Shown here in pieces: positions 9,638 to 20,697 of a DNA stretch of 64,000 bases (position 1 is its first letter; every line of letters begins with the position of its first letter). Source of the stretch: Fluviicola taffensis DSM 16823. GTDB taxonomy: Bacteria > Bacteroidota > Bacteroidia > Flavobacteriales_D > Crocinitomicaceae. The notes under the pieces are model-generated. The model did no database searches, was not told the DNA's origin, and saw only the letters and a list, made by a program, of their open reading frames with translations. A program made the position numbers and the translations under genes. The DNA lies in contig NC_015321.1 of NCBI RefSeq assembly GCF_000194605.1, positions 620,001-684,000 of the forward strand, given 5' to 3'.

Positions 9638-9727
9638 ATGTTTATGGAAGCGACACTATTTGGTGGATTAACACTCCTGCTCTTTTGGCTCTGTTACAAA
9701 GCCGTTCATTTTTTTGAAAACGTATAA
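9638..9727 (+). CDS. 29-aa single-helix membrane peptide in the kdp operon
   Basis: The ORF encodes MFMEATLFGGLTLLLFWLCY followed by KAVHFFENV: one hydrophobic helix with a basic/aromatic end. It fits exactly between the 92-aa gene (4 bp after its stop) and kdpF (2 bp before its start), which argues for translation. By analogy with KdpF it may be an accessory lipid-like subunit of the pump, but no homology is claimed. Confidence 0.5.
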   Translation: MFMEATLFGGLTLLLFWLCYKAVHFFENV

Positions 9728-9729
9728 TT

Positions 9730-9807
9730 ATGACAGCTCTATTTATTCTTGCGATAGCCGTATTTATTTACCTCGGTTACGTGCTTCTCAAACCTGAAAA
9801 ATTCTAA
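9730..9807 (+). CDS. kdpF: Potassium-transporting ATPase KdpF subunit
   Basis: The 25-aa peptide is one hydrophobic helix ending in YVLLKPEKF. The LxPE(K)F ending is the hallmark of KdpF, the tiny subunit that stabilises the KdpABC complex in the inner membrane. It lies 3 bp before kdpA, the usual position. Confidence 0.85.
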   Translation: MTALFILAIAVFIYLGYVLLKPEKF

Positions 9808-9810
9808 CTC

Positions 9811-11538
9811 ATGAATACCGAATTATTTGGCGTTATTGCTATGTTCATCCTGACTGTTGCCATTGCTATTCCTTTGGGAAGGTATATCGGAAAGGTTTAC
9901 TTGGGGGAAAAGACTTTACTCGATCCGATTTTCAATCCGATTGAGCGTTTTTTCTTTCGCATCAGCGGTTTGGACGGAACCCGTGAAATGAACTGGGAAC
10001 AGCACATTTACGCGCTCCTTGGGATCAACCTAGTTTGGTTCTTCATCTGTTTTTTACTGTTATTGAACCAAGGCTGGTTGCCTCTGAATCCAGACCACAA
10101 TCCTTCGATGTCTCCCGATCTTGCTTTCAATACCACGATTTCCTTTCTGGTAAATTGCAACTTGCAGCATTATTCAGGCGAAACCGGACTTTCTTATCTC
10201 TCACAAATTGGTGGCATTATGTTCCTGCAATTTGTTACAGCCGGAACAGGAATGGCTGCCTGTGCGATGGTTTTCAACGCCATGCGCAACAGGCAAAGCG
10301 ACCAGCTGGGGAATTTCTACAATTACTTTATAAAAAGCTGTACACGTGTGCTCTTGCCGGTTTCATTTGTTGCTGCAATTATTTTGGTTGTAAGCGGTAC
10401 GCCAATGACCTGGGAAGGAAAAGAAACCTTTACTACGCTTCAGGGAGATGAACAAGTTGTTTCCCGCGGACCGGCGGCTGCAATGGTGGCCATTAAACAA
10501 GCCGGAACAAATGGCGGGGGCTTTTTTGGAGTCAACTCTGCACATCCTTTGGAAAACCCGACTTACCTCACAAACATGGTCGAAAACATCCTGATCGTAT
10601 TGATTCCAATCGCGATGGTTTTTGCTTTGGGTTATTACCTCAAACGAAAGCGAATGGCGTGGATGATCATGGGAGTAATGACAGTCGGATTCCTGGCTTT
10701 GTTCCTACCATCGATTACTAACGAAGTAAAAGGAAACCGGGCAATTACTGAAATGGGAATTGATCAATCCAGTGGAAGCATGGAAGGGAAAGAAGTTCGT
10801 TTTGGAGCAGAAGCATCTGCCTATTGGGGAATTACGACCACCGTTACTTCAAATGGTTCCGTGAATGCCATGCACGACAGCTTTACACCGATCACAGGCG
10901 GAATGGCAATGCTCGGAATGATGGCTAATTCGTTCTACGGAGGCGTTGGTGTCGGATTCCTGAACTTCTACATCTTTATCATACTTGCTGTCTTCCTTTC
11001 CGGATTGATGGTTGGTCGAACACCTGAATTCCTGGGTAAAAAAGTGGAAGCCCGAGAAGTGAAAATTGCAGCTTTCATTGCAATTCTTCATCCTTTACTG
11101 ATTCTGGCAGGAACTGCACTTTCAGCCTATTTTGTTTCTCACAATACGCAAATGGGATATTGGTATGATGGCAAAGCTTCCGGCTGGTTAAATAATCCAG
11201 GACATCACGGCTTTTCGGAAATGTTGTATGAATATACTTCGAGTGCCGCCAATAACGGAAGTGGTTTTGAGGGATTGGCAGATAATAACCCATTTTGGAA
11301 CATGACCACCGGAATCGTCATGTTGTTAAGCCGTTATTTACCAATCATCGGGCCTTTAGCGATAGCGGGGTTACTTGCCGGTAAAAAACACATTCCCGAA
11401 AGTGCAGGAACACTGCAAACGGACACACCAATTTTCGGGGTCATGATCTTCGCGGTGATTTTCATCATTGCAGCATTGTCTTTTTTTCCCGCACTTGCAT
11501 TAGGACCATTCGCTGAATACTTCAGTCAAATTCATTAG
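9811..11538 (+). CDS. kdpA: Potassium-transporting ATPase subunit KdpA
   Basis: The 575-aa, strongly hydrophobic protein has ~10 membrane helices and the repeated pore/selectivity loops expected of KdpA, including [19 protein letters not shown] near residues 112-130 and [20 protein letters not shown] near 230-250. It is the K+-binding, channel-like subunit of the high-affinity Kdp pump. Length equals the family norm (~560). It precedes kdpB by 5 bp. Confidence 0.97.
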   Translation: MNTELFGVIAMFILTVAIAIPLGRYIGKVYLGEKTLLDPIFNPIERFFFRISGLDGTREMNWEQHIYALLGINLVWFFICFLLLLNQGWLPLNPDHNPSMSPDLAFNTTISFLVNCNLQHYSGETGLSYLSQIGGIMFLQFVTAGTGMAACAMVFNAMRNRQSDQLGNFYNYFIKSCTRVLLPVSFVAAIILVVSGTPMTWEGKETFTTLQGDEQVVSRGPAAAMVAIKQAGTNGGGFFGVNSAHPLENPTYLTNMVENILIVLIPIAMVFALGYYLKRKRMAWMIMGVMTVGFLALFLPSITNEVKGNRAITEMGIDQSSGSMEGKEVRFGAEASAYWGITTTVTSNGSVNAMHDSFTPITGGMAMLGMMANSFYGGVGVGFLNFYIFIILAVFLSGLMVGRTPEFLGKKVEAREVKIAAFIAILHPLLILAGTALSAYFVSHNTQMGYWYDGKASGWLNNPGHHGFSEMLYEYTSSAANNGSGFEGLADNNPFWNMTTGIVMLLSRYLPIIGPLAIAGLLAGKKHIPESAGTLQTDTPIFGVMIFAVIFIIAALSFFPALALGPFAEYFSQIH

Positions 11539-11543
11539 AAATC

Positions 11544-13583
11544 ATGAGCAATCAACAAATATCTTTATTTGACCGGCAGCTTGTTAAAGATGCCCTCAAA
11601 GAGTCTTTCATTAAATTGAAACCACAGATCATGTGGAAAAATCCGGTCATGTTCACGGTGGAAATCGGAACAGTGGTGATGCTGGTAGTCTGTATTTTCA
11701 TTCTTTTCGGAGCTGGAAATCAAGGTGGTTTCGGTTACAACATAACCATCTTTCTAATTCTGCTCGCTACTTTGCTTTTCGCCAATTTCGCAGAAGCCCT
11801 TGCAGAAGCCCGAGGTAAAGCACAGGCAGATAGTTTGCGCAAAACACGTGAAGAAACTCCTGCAAAACAGGTGTTGGAAAACGGAGAAATCCGAAATGTG
11901 AACTCTTCTCAATTAAAAAAAGGAGATGTCTTTGTTTGTGAAGCTGATGATATTATTCCTACTGATGGGGAGATTATCGAAGGGATTGCAACCATTGATG
12001 AAAGTGCAATCACTGGTGAATCTGCTCCTGTGATTCGGGAAGCGGGTGGTGATAAAAGCAGCGTGACCGGTGGAACAAAAGTGCTATCTGACAAAATCAA
12101 AGTTCAGGTGACAACCGAACCAGGTGAAAGCTTCCTGGACAAAATGATTGCATTGGTTGAAGGTGCAAGCCGCCAGAAAACACCGAATGAAATTGCGTTA
12201 ACCATTCTTTTGGCAGCGTTCACGCTCATCTTTATTATCGTGTGTGTTACTTTAAAGCCTTTTGCAGATTACGCAAATGCCCCGATTACTATTGCGGCAT
12301 TCATTTCCTTGTTCGTTTGCCTGATTCCAACCACTATTGGAGGACTGCTTTCTGCCATCGGGATTGCAGGAATGGACCGTGCATTGCGCGCTAATGTCAT
12401 TACCAAATCGGGAAAAGCAGTAGAAACTGCCGGAGACATTGATGTACTTTTATTGGATAAAACGGGAACGATCACAATCGGGAATCGAAAGGCAACCGCC
12501 TTCTATCCATCCGATGGTCAGGATGAAAAGCACCTGATAAACTGTGCGGTTTTATCATCTCTCAAGGACGAAACACCAGAGGGAAAATCGATTTTAGAGC
12601 TTGCTCAGCAGTTGAATTGTGATGTAGAGACATTGCGCAAAAATGCAACAGCAGCAACGTTTATCAAATTCACAGCAGAAACACGCAGTTCAGGAATTCA
12701 ACTGGAAGGAACAACCATCCGTAAGGGAGCTTTTGATGCCATTCGCAACATCGTAGAATCCACCGGAAATACTTTCCCAAGTGAAACGGTAACAGACGTT
12801 ACGACTATTTCAAGTAACGGTGGAACTCCATTGGTTGTCTGTGAAAACAATCAGGTAGTTGGAGTGATCGAATTGCAGGATATCATTAAACCAGGAATTT
12901 TGGAACGTTTTGAAAGACTACGCAAAATGGGAGTTAAAACAGTGATGGTAACTGGAGATAATCCGTTGACAGCCAAATTTATTGCTGAAAAGGCGGATGT
13001 GGATGACTTCATTGCAGAAGCCAAACCGGAAGATAAAATGGCGTACATCAAAAAAGAACAGGAAAGCGGAAAGCTGGTTGCCATGATGGGAGACGGTACG
13101 AATGATGCTCCGGCATTGGCGCAAGCTGACGTGGGCGTAGCAATGAACAGCGGCACGCAGGCAGCAAAAGAGGCCGGAAACATGGTGGACCTGGACAACG
13201 ATCCGACAAAATTGATCGAGATCGTTGAAATCGGGAAACAACTTCTGATGACACGCGGAACACTGACAACTTTCTCTATCGCAAACGATATCGCAAAATA
13301 CTTTGCAATTGTCCCTGCCTTGTTTATTGCGGCCATTCCATCTTTGGAGGGCTTGAATATCATGCACCTGCACAGTCCTGAAAGTGCAATCCTTTCAGCG
13401 GTGATTTTCAATGCGATCATCATCCCGGCATTAATTCCGCTGGCATTGAAAGGAGTTGCCTATAAGCCAATCGGAGCAAGTGCAATTTTACGTCGCAACC
13501 TGCTTATTTACGGATTAGGAGGTGTGATTATTCCTTTCATCGGGATCAAATTACTGGACTTATTTGTTTCACTCTTCATTTAA
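11544..13583 (+). CDS. kdpB: Potassium-transporting P-type ATPase subunit KdpB
   Basis: The 679-aa P-type ATPase carries the actuator motif TGES (residues 157-160), the phosphorylated Asp305 in DKTGT, and the hinge motif [19 protein letters not shown] near residue 515. Membrane helices lie near 30-80, 220-270 and at the C-terminus. It hydrolyses ATP to drive K+ uptake through KdpA. All catalytic motifs are intact and the length is standard. Confidence 0.97.
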   Translation: MSNQQISLFDRQLVKDALKESFIKLKPQIMWKNPVMFTVEIGTVVMLVVCIFILFGAGNQGGFGYNITIFLILLATLLFANFAEALAEARGKAQADSLRKTREETPAKQVLENGEIRNVNSSQLKKGDVFVCEADDIIPTDGEIIEGIATIDESAITGESAPVIREAGGDKSSVTGGTKVLSDKIKVQVTTEPGESFLDKMIALVEGASRQKTPNEIALTILLAAFTLIFIIVCVTLKPFADYANAPITIAAFISLFVCLIPTTIGGLLSAIGIAGMDRALRANVITKSGKAVETAGDIDVLLLDKTGTITIGNRKATAFYPSDGQDEKHLINCAVLSSLKDETPEGKSILELAQQLNCDVETLRKNATAATFIKFTAETRSSGIQLEGTTIRKGAFDAIRNIVESTGNTFPSETVTDVTTISSNGGTPLVVCENNQVVGVIELQDIIKPGILERFERLRKMGVKTVMVTGDNPLTAKFIAEKADVDDFIAEAKPEDKMAYIKKEQESGKLVAMMGDGTNDAPALAQADVGVAMNSGTQAAKEAGNMVDLDNDPTKLIEIVEIGKQLLMTRGTLTTFSIANDIAKYFAIVPALFIAAIPSLEGLNIMHLHSPESAILSAVIFNAIIIPALIPLALKGVAYKPIGASAILRRNLLIYGLGGVIIPFIGIKLLDLFVSLFI

Positions 13584-13595
13584 AAAATAGAAATC

Positions 13596-14171
13596 ATGAT
13601 AAAGAAAATTATCTCAGTTAACATCTTCACTTTCTTATGTATGATCCTGCTTTCAGTTGCTTATCCGCTTTTAATTTCAGGAATCGGGAAACTGGCTCCA
13701 GGACATGGGAAAGGCAGAACCGTTTCATACAACCGAAAAACCGTTGGTTTCGCACAGGAAGGTCAGCAATTTACAGCGAATAACTATTTCTGGGGAAGAC
13801 CTTCGGCAGTCAATTATAACGGAGCTGGAAGCGGTGGAAGTAACAAAGGACCTTCTAACCCTGATTATCTGAAAGAAGTAGAAGCTCGTATTGACACTTT
13901 CCTTCTGCACCATCCTTACCTGGACAGAAAAGCGGTACCCGCAGAAATGGTAACTGCTTCCGGGAGTGGTTTGGATCCGCACATTTCACCCAAAGCAGCA
14001 GAAGCACAGATCAAACGTGTAGCGCAGGCAACTGGGTTGAAAGAGCAGCAACTTCGTTCACTAGTCGAAAAACACACTGGAGCACCTCTTTTAAATGCCC
14101 TCGGACCGAAAACAATCAATGTGCTGGAATTGAATCTCGCATTGAAAAATCTTCAAATTAATAAAAAATAA
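13596..14171 (+). CDS. kdpC: Potassium-transporting ATPase subunit KdpC
   Basis: The 191-aa protein has one N-terminal membrane helix and a periplasmic domain with family words FWGRPSAVNYNGAGSGGSN and SGSGLDPHISPKAAEAQIKR, ending LNVLELNLALKNL. KdpC is the third core subunit of the Kdp complex. It sits 12 bp after kdpB and is followed after 1 bp by the porin gene, so the operon continues. Confidence 0.96.
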   Translation: MIKKIISVNIFTFLCMILLSVAYPLLISGIGKLAPGHGKGRTVSYNRKTVGFAQEGQQFTANNYFWGRPSAVNYNGAGSGGSNKGPSNPDYLKEVEARIDTFLLHHPYLDRKAVPAEMVTASGSGLDPHISPKAAEAQIKRVAQATGLKEQQLRSLVEKHTGAPLLNALGPKTINVLELNLALKNLQINKK

Positions 14172-14172
14172 C

Positions 14173-15531
14173 ATGAAAAAAATCACTACGTGTATTGCGA
14201 TCGCGATCAGTTTACAACTTGCTGCTCAGAAAAAGGAAGAAGCAGAAAAAATTCCCTTCGACGGAATTGACATGACCTGGCATAACGGAAATGACCGCCG
14301 GGATTCCACTATCTGGAATACTAAATATTTCACACCAGTTATTATGGTTGATGTGAACTACAATTATTCTTTCAATAACCCAATCGACAATACGGTCGTT
14401 GGATCAACAGCATTGGCTCGTCACAATGAAATTCAGTTATCTTCTGCAAATTTGGGAGCAGATTTCAACTATAAAGGTGCGCGTGCGCGAATTGTTACTC
14501 AATTCGGAACCAGATCGACAGTCGTTCCGCGAAACGATTACAGTCCCTACAAAGGACAATACGAACTGGCAAATGTCTATCGTTATCTAAGTGAAGCTTA
14601 TGCAGGGTATCATTTCAAAAAATGGTACGGGATCAATGTAGATGCAGGTATGTTCATGTCTTACATCGGGTTGAACTCTTATTACCAAAATGAGAACTGG
14701 GAATACCAGGCTTCTTTTACCTCAGACAACACACCCTGGTTTTTCAACGGTCTGCGTGTTCAGATCTTTCCTTCCAAAACGCTTAAAATTGAGCCTTGGC
14801 TGATTAACGGATGGCAGAGTTACGGAAAGTTCAACGCAATGCCTGGATTTGGTGCGAACATTACCTGGGTTCCAAACAGCAATGTTAAGTTATTGACGAA
14901 TGACTATTACGGTACGGATGCAGCAGGATTGAAAGACCGCAAACGTTTCCACTCAGATAACAGTTTATTGGTAAGATACTATAACAAACCAACTTCAAAA
15001 GGAATCAGCCGTATGGCATTCTCTTTAACAGCTGACTTCGGTTTCGAAAAAGGTAGTGGTGTAAATGGATTGAAAAACGGAGACAGCGTTGCGGGTCCTG
15101 CTCAATATTTTGCAAGTGCCATGTTCTACAACAGAATCTGGTTCGGGCAAAATAAATTTGCGTGGACCATTGGTGGTGGAGTTATGACGAACCCAGGGCG
15201 TTATTTGGTACTTTACCCAACAGGACAAGCTAGTCCGCTTCCTGATCCAAATAATCCGACACAAACTGCCGGAGCTTATCCTTTTAGCGCAAATCCGGGG
15301 GATCAGTTCAGAGGTTGGGACGTATCCACCAATTTCGACTGGATGCCTAACCAAAGTATTACCTTCCGTGCAGAATTGATTCACCGTCAGTCTAGTGTTC
15401 CATATTTTGCAGGACACGGAGGAGTTACTTCACCAACAGGTTACAGTACAACGCCGCTTCCATCGGATTGGAGACCAGATTTAGTAAAATCTGAAACACG
15501 TTTGGTATTCGCAATCTTATTTAGAATATAA
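14173..15531 (+). CDS. BBP2-type outer-membrane beta-barrel porin
   Basis: A 452-aa precursor with a signal peptide (cleavage near LQLAAQ) and then alternating beta-strands with abundant Tyr, Trp and Asn. The pattern (VDVNYNYSFN, HNEIQLSSANLGADFNY, YRYLSEAYAGY) fits the putative beta-barrel porin-2 family. Starting 1 bp after kdpC implies co-expression with the pump; it may let K+ through the outer membrane under starvation, which is inference. A similar porin ends the cluster at 21414-22523. Confidence 0.8.
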   Translation: MKKITTCIAIAISLQLAAQKKEEAEKIPFDGIDMTWHNGNDRRDSTIWNTKYFTPVIMVDVNYNYSFNNPIDNTVVGSTALARHNEIQLSSANLGADFNYKGARARIVTQFGTRSTVVPRNDYSPYKGQYELANVYRYLSEAYAGYHFKKWYGINVDAGMFMSYIGLNSYYQNENWEYQASFTSDNTPWFFNGLRVQIFPSKTLKIEPWLINGWQSYGKFNAMPGFGANITWVPNSNVKLLTNDYYGTDAAGLKDRKRFHSDNSLLVRYYNKPTSKGISRMAFSLTADFGFEKGSGVNGLKNGDSVAGPAQYFASAMFYNRIWFGQNKFAWTIGGGVMTNPGRYLVLYPTGQASPLPDPNNPTQTAGAYPFSANPGDQFRGWDVSTNFDWMPNQSITFRAELIHRQSSVPYFAGHGGVTSPTGYSTTPLPSDWRPDLVKSETRLVFAILFRI

Positions 15532-15558
15532 GTGTGAGTTAAAAGTTAATATTGGTTT

Positions 15559-15593
15559 AAACAGTCGTATCTTTAGGGGTGCGGCTGTTTTGA
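15559..15593 (+). terminator. Weak terminator or attenuator between porin and sensor genes
   Basis: AAACAGTCG (15559-15567) pairs with CGGCTGTTT (15582-15590) with one T-G pair and is followed by a short T-run. It would partly separate expression of the pump genes from the sensor genes. Confidence 0.5.
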
Positions 15594-15626
15594 AGTTTAA
15601 AGTCGAACTCAGGTTCAAAGCTTGTT

Positions 15627-16751
15627 ATGACAGAAAAAGAAAATAACGTCCAGCATTTCCTTGACTTAATCAAGCGATCCAGAAGAGGGAAATTCAAGAT
15701 TTATATCGGAATGAGCGCCGGAGTTGGAAAGACTTATCGGATGCTCCAGGAATCTCATGCCTTGCTTAAAAGCGGTATTGACGTAAAGATCGGTTACATT
15801 GAAACACATGATCGCGAAGAAACCCAATCACTTTTGGACGGGTTACCCATTATTCCGAGAAAACATGTTTTTTATAAAGGGAAAGATGTAGAAGAAATGG
15901 ATCTTCAGGCGATCATTAACCTCCGACCGGAAGTAGTGATTGTAGATGAATTGGCACATACCAATATTGAGGGGAGCAAGAACAAAAAGCGGTGGCAGGA
16001 TATTTTGGATATTCTGGAAGCTGGAATCAACGTCATTAGCGCTGTAAATATTCAACACATAGAAAGTCTGAATACTCAGATCCGTCAAATCACCGGAATT
16101 GAAGTAGAAGAACGCATTCCGGACAGTGTTTTGCAAATGGCAGATGAAGTGGTGAATATTGATTTGACGTCTGATGAGTTGATCACCCGCCTGAAAGAAG
16201 GTAAAGTCTATAAAGCCGACAAAATACAACGGGCACTAAGTAACTTTTTCAGGTCGGAAAACATTCTTCAGTTGCGCGAATTGGCGTTGAAAGAAGTTGC
16301 CAGCCAGGTGGAGCGAAAAGTGGAAATAGAAGTTCCCTCCAATGTTTCCTTCCGACATGAAAAGCTATTAGCCTGTATCAGCAGCAATGAGAAAACGGCT
16401 AAGAAAGTGATCCGAAAAACGGCACGTCTGTCCCGTTACTACAACAGTAAATGGTTTGTCCTGTACGTCCAAATACCTGCTGAAAATAACGATAAGATTC
16501 CTTTGGATAAACAACGCCATTTGATCAATAATTTTAAATTGGCAACCGAATTAGGAGCGGAAGTCATTCGCCTGGAAGCAAAAAATGTAACGGATGGGAT
16601 AATGCAGGTTGCAGAAGAAAAAAAAATCACCACCCTTTGTATCGGGAAACCGCATTTCAATCTGCTCAAGATCATCCTTGCTACATCCATTTTTAATAAA
16701 CTACTCACTAAATTAGTTGCTTCGGATATTGATTTAGTTATACTTTCATAA
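15627..16751 (+). CDS. kdpD: KdpD N-terminal sensor half (KdpD domain plus universal-stress domain), stand-alone
   Basis: The 374-aa protein starts with the KdpD domain, with Walker A GMSAGVGKT at residues 28-36 and the motif VVIVDELAHTN near 97-107, then a universal-stress-type domain (residues ~240-374). It lacks the four membrane helices and the kinase half of E. coli KdpD (894 aa). The kinase is encoded by the next gene, 14 bp downstream, as a differently built protein. Split KdpD sensors occur in several bacteria; this half probably senses K+ or nucleotides in the cytosol. Confidence 0.88.
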   Translation: MTEKENNVQHFLDLIKRSRRGKFKIYIGMSAGVGKTYRMLQESHALLKSGIDVKIGYIETHDREETQSLLDGLPIIPRKHVFYKGKDVEEMDLQAIINLRPEVVIVDELAHTNIEGSKNKKRWQDILDILEAGINVISAVNIQHIESLNTQIRQITGIEVEERIPDSVLQMADEVVNIDLTSDELITRLKEGKVYKADKIQRALSNFFRSENILQLRELALKEVASQVERKVEIEVPSNVSFRHEKLLACISSNEKTAKKVIRKTARLSRYYNSKWFVLYVQIPAENNDKIPLDKQRHLINNFKLATELGAEVIRLEAKNVTDGIMQVAEEKKITTLCIGKPHFNLLKIILATSIFNKLLTKLVASDIDLVILS

Positions 16752-16765
16752 GACAGAACAAAACA

Positions 16766-18499
16766 ATGAAAATAAAAACAAAGCTTACGCTTGGTGTTGG
16801 ATTACTCCTTTTGCTGATTATTCTGCTTGCAGTTGTTTCCGCAGGATATGTCCTCGCATTGAAAGAAGATACCAACAACATATTGGTTGCCAACTACAAC
16901 AGTCTGGATTATTCCCGGAAAATGCTTTTGGCAATTGATGAAGAAGAGAATGACAAAACTGCTGAAAAACGTTTTCGTGAAAACCTCGCACTTCAAAACA
17001 AGAATATTACAGAAACAGGTGAACGGGAAATCATGGAGCGTTTGAATGACCACGTTCGCCAAATGGGCAACAATTTCACAGTAAAAACCCAGATACATCA
17101 GTTGGTTCGGCAGGATTTGTTAGAAATCATGCGGCTCAATATGAGTGCCATTCAGCGTAAAAGCGATTTTGCCAATCAATCTACCAATAGTGCGTTATTC
17201 TGGATTGTAGGAACAGGCAGCGCTTGTTTCCTGATCGCATTCATTTTACTGGTTCAATTGCCACGGAATATTGCTCGCCCGATCAAGGAATTGACAGAAA
17301 GTATCCGACAAATTGCTTCCAGAAACTATAAGCAGCGTGTTGCCTTTGAAAGTCACAATGAATTCGGTGACCTGGCAAAATCTTTCAATATCATGGCTGA
17401 AAAACTGGATGAATACAACAGTACCCAACTGGCGGAAGTCCTTTATGAAAAAAAGCGCATTGAAACCCTTATCAACAGTATGAATGATCCGGTGATTGGA
17501 TTGGACGAAAACAATCTCATCATGTTTGTGAATGATAAGGCGATTAACATTCTCGGATTATCCAAAACAGATTTAATGGGGAAATCTGCACAGGAAGTTG
17601 CGCTGTCTAATGATCTTTTGAGGTCATTGATTCGAACTTCGATAGATTCAACGGACAAAGAAGGAAAACATGCTGCACCCATTCGTATTTTTGTCAATGA
17701 TAAAGAACAGTATTTCGAAAAAGAGCAGGTTACCATTTCAATCACACCAACCGGAGAAAGCGAAAAACACACCATTGGTGATGTGATTATTCTTCGGAAT
17801 ATTACTTCTTTCAAAGAATTGGAATTTGCCAAAACCAATTTTATGGCAACTATTTCTCATGAATTAAAAACCCCTATCTCGTCGATTAAAATGAGCTTGC
17901 AACTCCTTGAAAAAGAAGCTGGAGGAATTGTCAATCCAGAACAGCTGCAACTCATCCACAGTATCAAAGAAGACAGTGACCGACTTTTAAAGATCACAGG
18001 CGAACTGTTGAATTTATCCCAAATCGAAACCGGAAATATCCAACTAGTGCTGCAATCTTCTAGTCCACACGACATGGTTTCACATGCGGTTGAAGCCGCA
18101 ACCAAAGAAGCAGAACGTTATCAGGTAAACATTCAGGTCAATGAAGCTGAAAAAATTTCTGAAATCTTCGTAGATATGGACAAAACACAATGGGTGCTCA
18201 TCAATTTACTGGTTAATGCGATTCATTATTCACCTATTGGCGGAACTGTTACGGTTAGTTTAGAACAGCAAGGAACGAGTGTGCGATTTGCTGTAAGCGA
18301 TAAAGGCAAAGGGATTGATCCAAAATACACCACGCGCATATTTGACCGATACTTTCAAGTACCAGGAAGCAGCAAATCAGGAAGTGGGCTGGGATTAGCT
18401 ATCTGTAGGGAATTTATCGAAGCACAAGGAGGTACGATAGATGTTGATAGTCAGCTAGGAGAAGGTAGTACATTTTACTTTCTGATTGAACAAAAATAA
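16766..18499 (+). CDS. Membrane histidine kinase with HAMP and PAS domains, partner of the KdpD half
   Basis: In order in the 577-aa protein: an N-terminal helix, an extracytoplasmic helical domain, a second helix near 150-172, a HAMP linker (RPIKELTESIRQIASRNY), a PAS domain (~220-340), HisKA with the phospho-acceptor His in ATISHELKTPISS near residue 370, and the HATPase domain with GKGIDPKY and GSGLGLAIC. It likely phosphorylates the KdpE-like regulator at 20698. It replaces the transmitter half missing from the KdpD gene. Confidence 0.88.
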   Translation: MKIKTKLTLGVGLLLLLIILLAVVSAGYVLALKEDTNNILVANYNSLDYSRKMLLAIDEEENDKTAEKRFRENLALQNKNITETGEREIMERLNDHVRQMGNNFTVKTQIHQLVRQDLLEIMRLNMSAIQRKSDFANQSTNSALFWIVGTGSACFLIAFILLVQLPRNIARPIKELTESIRQIASRNYKQRVAFESHNEFGDLAKSFNIMAEKLDEYNSTQLAEVLYEKKRIETLINSMNDPVIGLDENNLIMFVNDKAINILGLSKTDLMGKSAQEVALSNDLLRSLIRTSIDSTDKEGKHAAPIRIFVNDKEQYFEKEQVTISITPTGESEKHTIGDVIILRNITSFKELEFAKTNFMATISHELKTPISSIKMSLQLLEKEAGGIVNPEQLQLIHSIKEDSDRLLKITGELLNLSQIETGNIQLVLQSSSPHDMVSHAVEAATKEAERYQVNIQVNEAEKISEIFVDMDKTQWVLINLLVNAIHYSPIGGTVTVSLEQQGTSVRFAVSDKGKGIDPKYTTRIFDRYFQVPGSSKSGSGLGLAICREFIEAQGGTIDVDSQLGEGSTFYFLIEQK

Positions 18500-18573
18500 T
18501 CCGTCATAAATCCATTCCTTTTTGTTTTGATGAAAAGAGTGAAATCTTTATAAAATCTTTATACCTACAGAGG

Positions 18574-18581
18574 TACTTTTG
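18574..18581 (+). promoter_or_regulatory. Candidate -7 box of the Kup gene (TACTTTTG)
   Basis: TACTTTTG matches the Bacteroidota sigma-A -7 consensus TAnnTTTG and lies 48 bp before the Kup start. An upstream TTTA near 18547 could be a weak -33 element. Confidence 0.4.
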
Positions 18582-18628
18582 CAGGTGATTCCTACGAAGG
18601 GAATTCAATAAACATTTATTCGTACACC

Positions 18629-20566
18629 ATGTCAAAAAACCATCATCACGCACTTTCATTCGCGGGATTGATCATTACAGTCGGAATTATTTTTGGAGAT
18701 ATCGGAACTTCTCCACTTTATGTGTTAAAGGCCATTGCAGGTGACCGGGAACTTACAGAACAATTGATTCTGGGCGGGTTATCCTGTGTCTTTTGGACAC
18801 TTACACTTCAAACCACCATTAAGTATGTAATTATTACACTTCGGGCCGACAATAAAGGAGAAGGAGGAATCTTTTCGCTGTATACGCTTGTGCGGCAGCG
18901 AAAGAAATGGATCGTAATACCTGCAATGATCGGTGGGGCTGCTTTGCTGGCTGATGGTATTATTACACCGCCTGTCTCTGTATCATCGGCAATTGAAGGA
19001 TTGACTTATCTATACCCGGAAATCCAGACGCTGCCTATTATCATTGGAATCATTGTCGCAATTTTTGTCATACAACAGTTTGGAACCTCGGTAGTAGGTA
19101 AGGCATTCGGCCCGGTGATGCTGATTTGGTTTTTGATGCTTGGCGGGCTTGGAATCATGCAACTCGCGACCGATGTTACTGTTTTAAAAGCGTTGAATCC
19201 TTATTATGCGTATGATTTATTGGTGAATTACCCCCAGGGCTTTTGGTTATTAGGAGCTGTTTTTCTTTGTACAACAGGTGCTGAAGCCTTGTATTCGGAT
19301 CTTGGACATTGCGGGAAACAGAACATCCGGGTGAGCTGGATATTTGTGAAAACAATGCTTGTGATCAATTATTTCGGTCAAGGGACATATTTAATGCACA
19401 ATCTTGGAAAGACCGTAGGGGGAGAAAATCCGTTTTTCCTGATCGTTCCGGACGAGTTCCGTTTGATTGCCATTATTATTGCAACCGCTGCAGCAATTGT
19501 CGCTTCACAGGCCTTGATATCGGGATCGTTCACGCTTATAAACGAAGCAATCCGTTTGAACTTATGGCCAAGAGTTCAGGTACGCTTCCCATCCAATATT
19601 AAAGGTCAAATTTACATCCCGTCTGTGAATTGGTTCATGATGCTGGGGTGTATTGGTATGGTGCTCTACTTCCGAAAATCAGAGAATATGGAAGCAGCTT
19701 ATGGACTATCCATTGTGCTGGCAATGATCAGTACTACTGTGTTGTTATATTTTTACATGGTCCGCAGACATTGGAATCCGATCTTTCGGTTTACGCTGAC
19801 AGGAGTTTTCCTGATCGTGGAAGGTGGGTTCTTGATTGCTCAAGTTGATAAATTTCCACACGGAGGTTACATTACCCTCATTCTTGCTGCAACCTTGATT
19901 TGTCTCATGTTCGTGATTTTCAAAAGCAAAAAGATTCGAAACAGCTACGTGGAATATGTAAAGATTAAATACTATTTGCCATTACTTCAAAAATTGTCCA
20001 TAGATGATCAAATTCCAACCACTGCAACGCATTTGGTTTACCTGACCAGTTCGGAAAGGGTTGACCAGGCAGAATCCAAAATATTTTATTCTATTCTGGA
20101 ACAGCAGCCGAAGCGAGCCGAACGTTACTGGTTTGTGCATGTTATTACTACTGATGAGCCTTATACGATGGAGTATAAAGTAACGAAGCACGATGAAAAC
20201 GATTTGATTCGCATTGACTTCAGATTGGGTTTCAGGGTACAACCGAAACTAGATATGATGTTTCGACAAGTAGTTGGCGAGATGGTAGCAGCGAAAGAAA
20301 TTGATATTCAAAGCCGCTATGCTTGTGAGTATCACAGAAGTGATAAAATTGGAGACTTCCGTTTTGTAATCATCCGTAAATTTCTTTCCAATGATAATGA
20401 GTTACCTTGGTTCCAAAAGATCATTATGAATATGTACTTTTTCATAAAAGGGCTTTCTTTAACTGAAAAGAATGAATTCGGACTGGATCCAAGCAGTTAC
20501 GTGGAAGAAAAGTTTCCTTACGTAATATCGAAGTCTACTCAGTTAACCATGAAACGGATTGATTAA
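18629..20566 (+). CDS. kup: Kup/Trk-type low-affinity potassium transporter
   Basis: The 645-aa protein has about twelve N-terminal membrane helices and a ~190-residue cytosolic tail. Diagnostic words are GDIGTSPLYVLKAI near residues 24-37, NKGEGGIFSLYTLVR, and GAVFLCTTGAEALYSDLGHCG. It is a K+:H+ symporter of the inner membrane. Grouping with kdp genes puts high- and low-affinity uptake under neighbouring control. It probably has its own promoter because 130 bp separate it from the kinase. Confidence 0.93.
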   Translation: MSKNHHHALSFAGLIITVGIIFGDIGTSPLYVLKAIAGDRELTEQLILGGLSCVFWTLTLQTTIKYVIITLRADNKGEGGIFSLYTLVRQRKKWIVIPAMIGGAALLADGIITPPVSVSSAIEGLTYLYPEIQTLPIIIGIIVAIFVIQQFGTSVVGKAFGPVMLIWFLMLGGLGIMQLATDVTVLKALNPYYAYDLLVNYPQGFWLLGAVFLCTTGAEALYSDLGHCGKQNIRVSWIFVKTMLVINYFGQGTYLMHNLGKTVGGENPFFLIVPDEFRLIAIIIATAAAIVASQALISGSFTLINEAIRLNLWPRVQVRFPSNIKGQIYIPSVNWFMMLGCIGMVLYFRKSENMEAAYGLSIVLAMISTTVLLYFYMVRRHWNPIFRFTLTGVFLIVEGGFLIAQVDKFPHGGYITLILAATLICLMFVIFKSKKIRNSYVEYVKIKYYLPLLQKLSIDDQIPTTATHLVYLTSSERVDQAESKIFYSILEQQPKRAERYWFVHVITTDEPYTMEYKVTKHDENDLIRIDFRLGFRVQPKLDMMFRQVVGEMVAAKEIDIQSRYACEYHRSDKIGDFRFVIIRKFLSNDNELPWFQKIIMNMYFFIKGLSLTEKNEFGLDPSSYVEEKFPYVISKSTQLTMKRID

Positions 20567-20697
20567 TATTTAAATAGAATGTTCCCATGATATTGAAAGT
20601 ATGATGTCATTACTTAGTGAAATAAGGTTAAAGTAATTCTTGTGGCAATTTAGTATCCGAATTCCATCGGAGATTTCTTACATGAATACATAGAAGC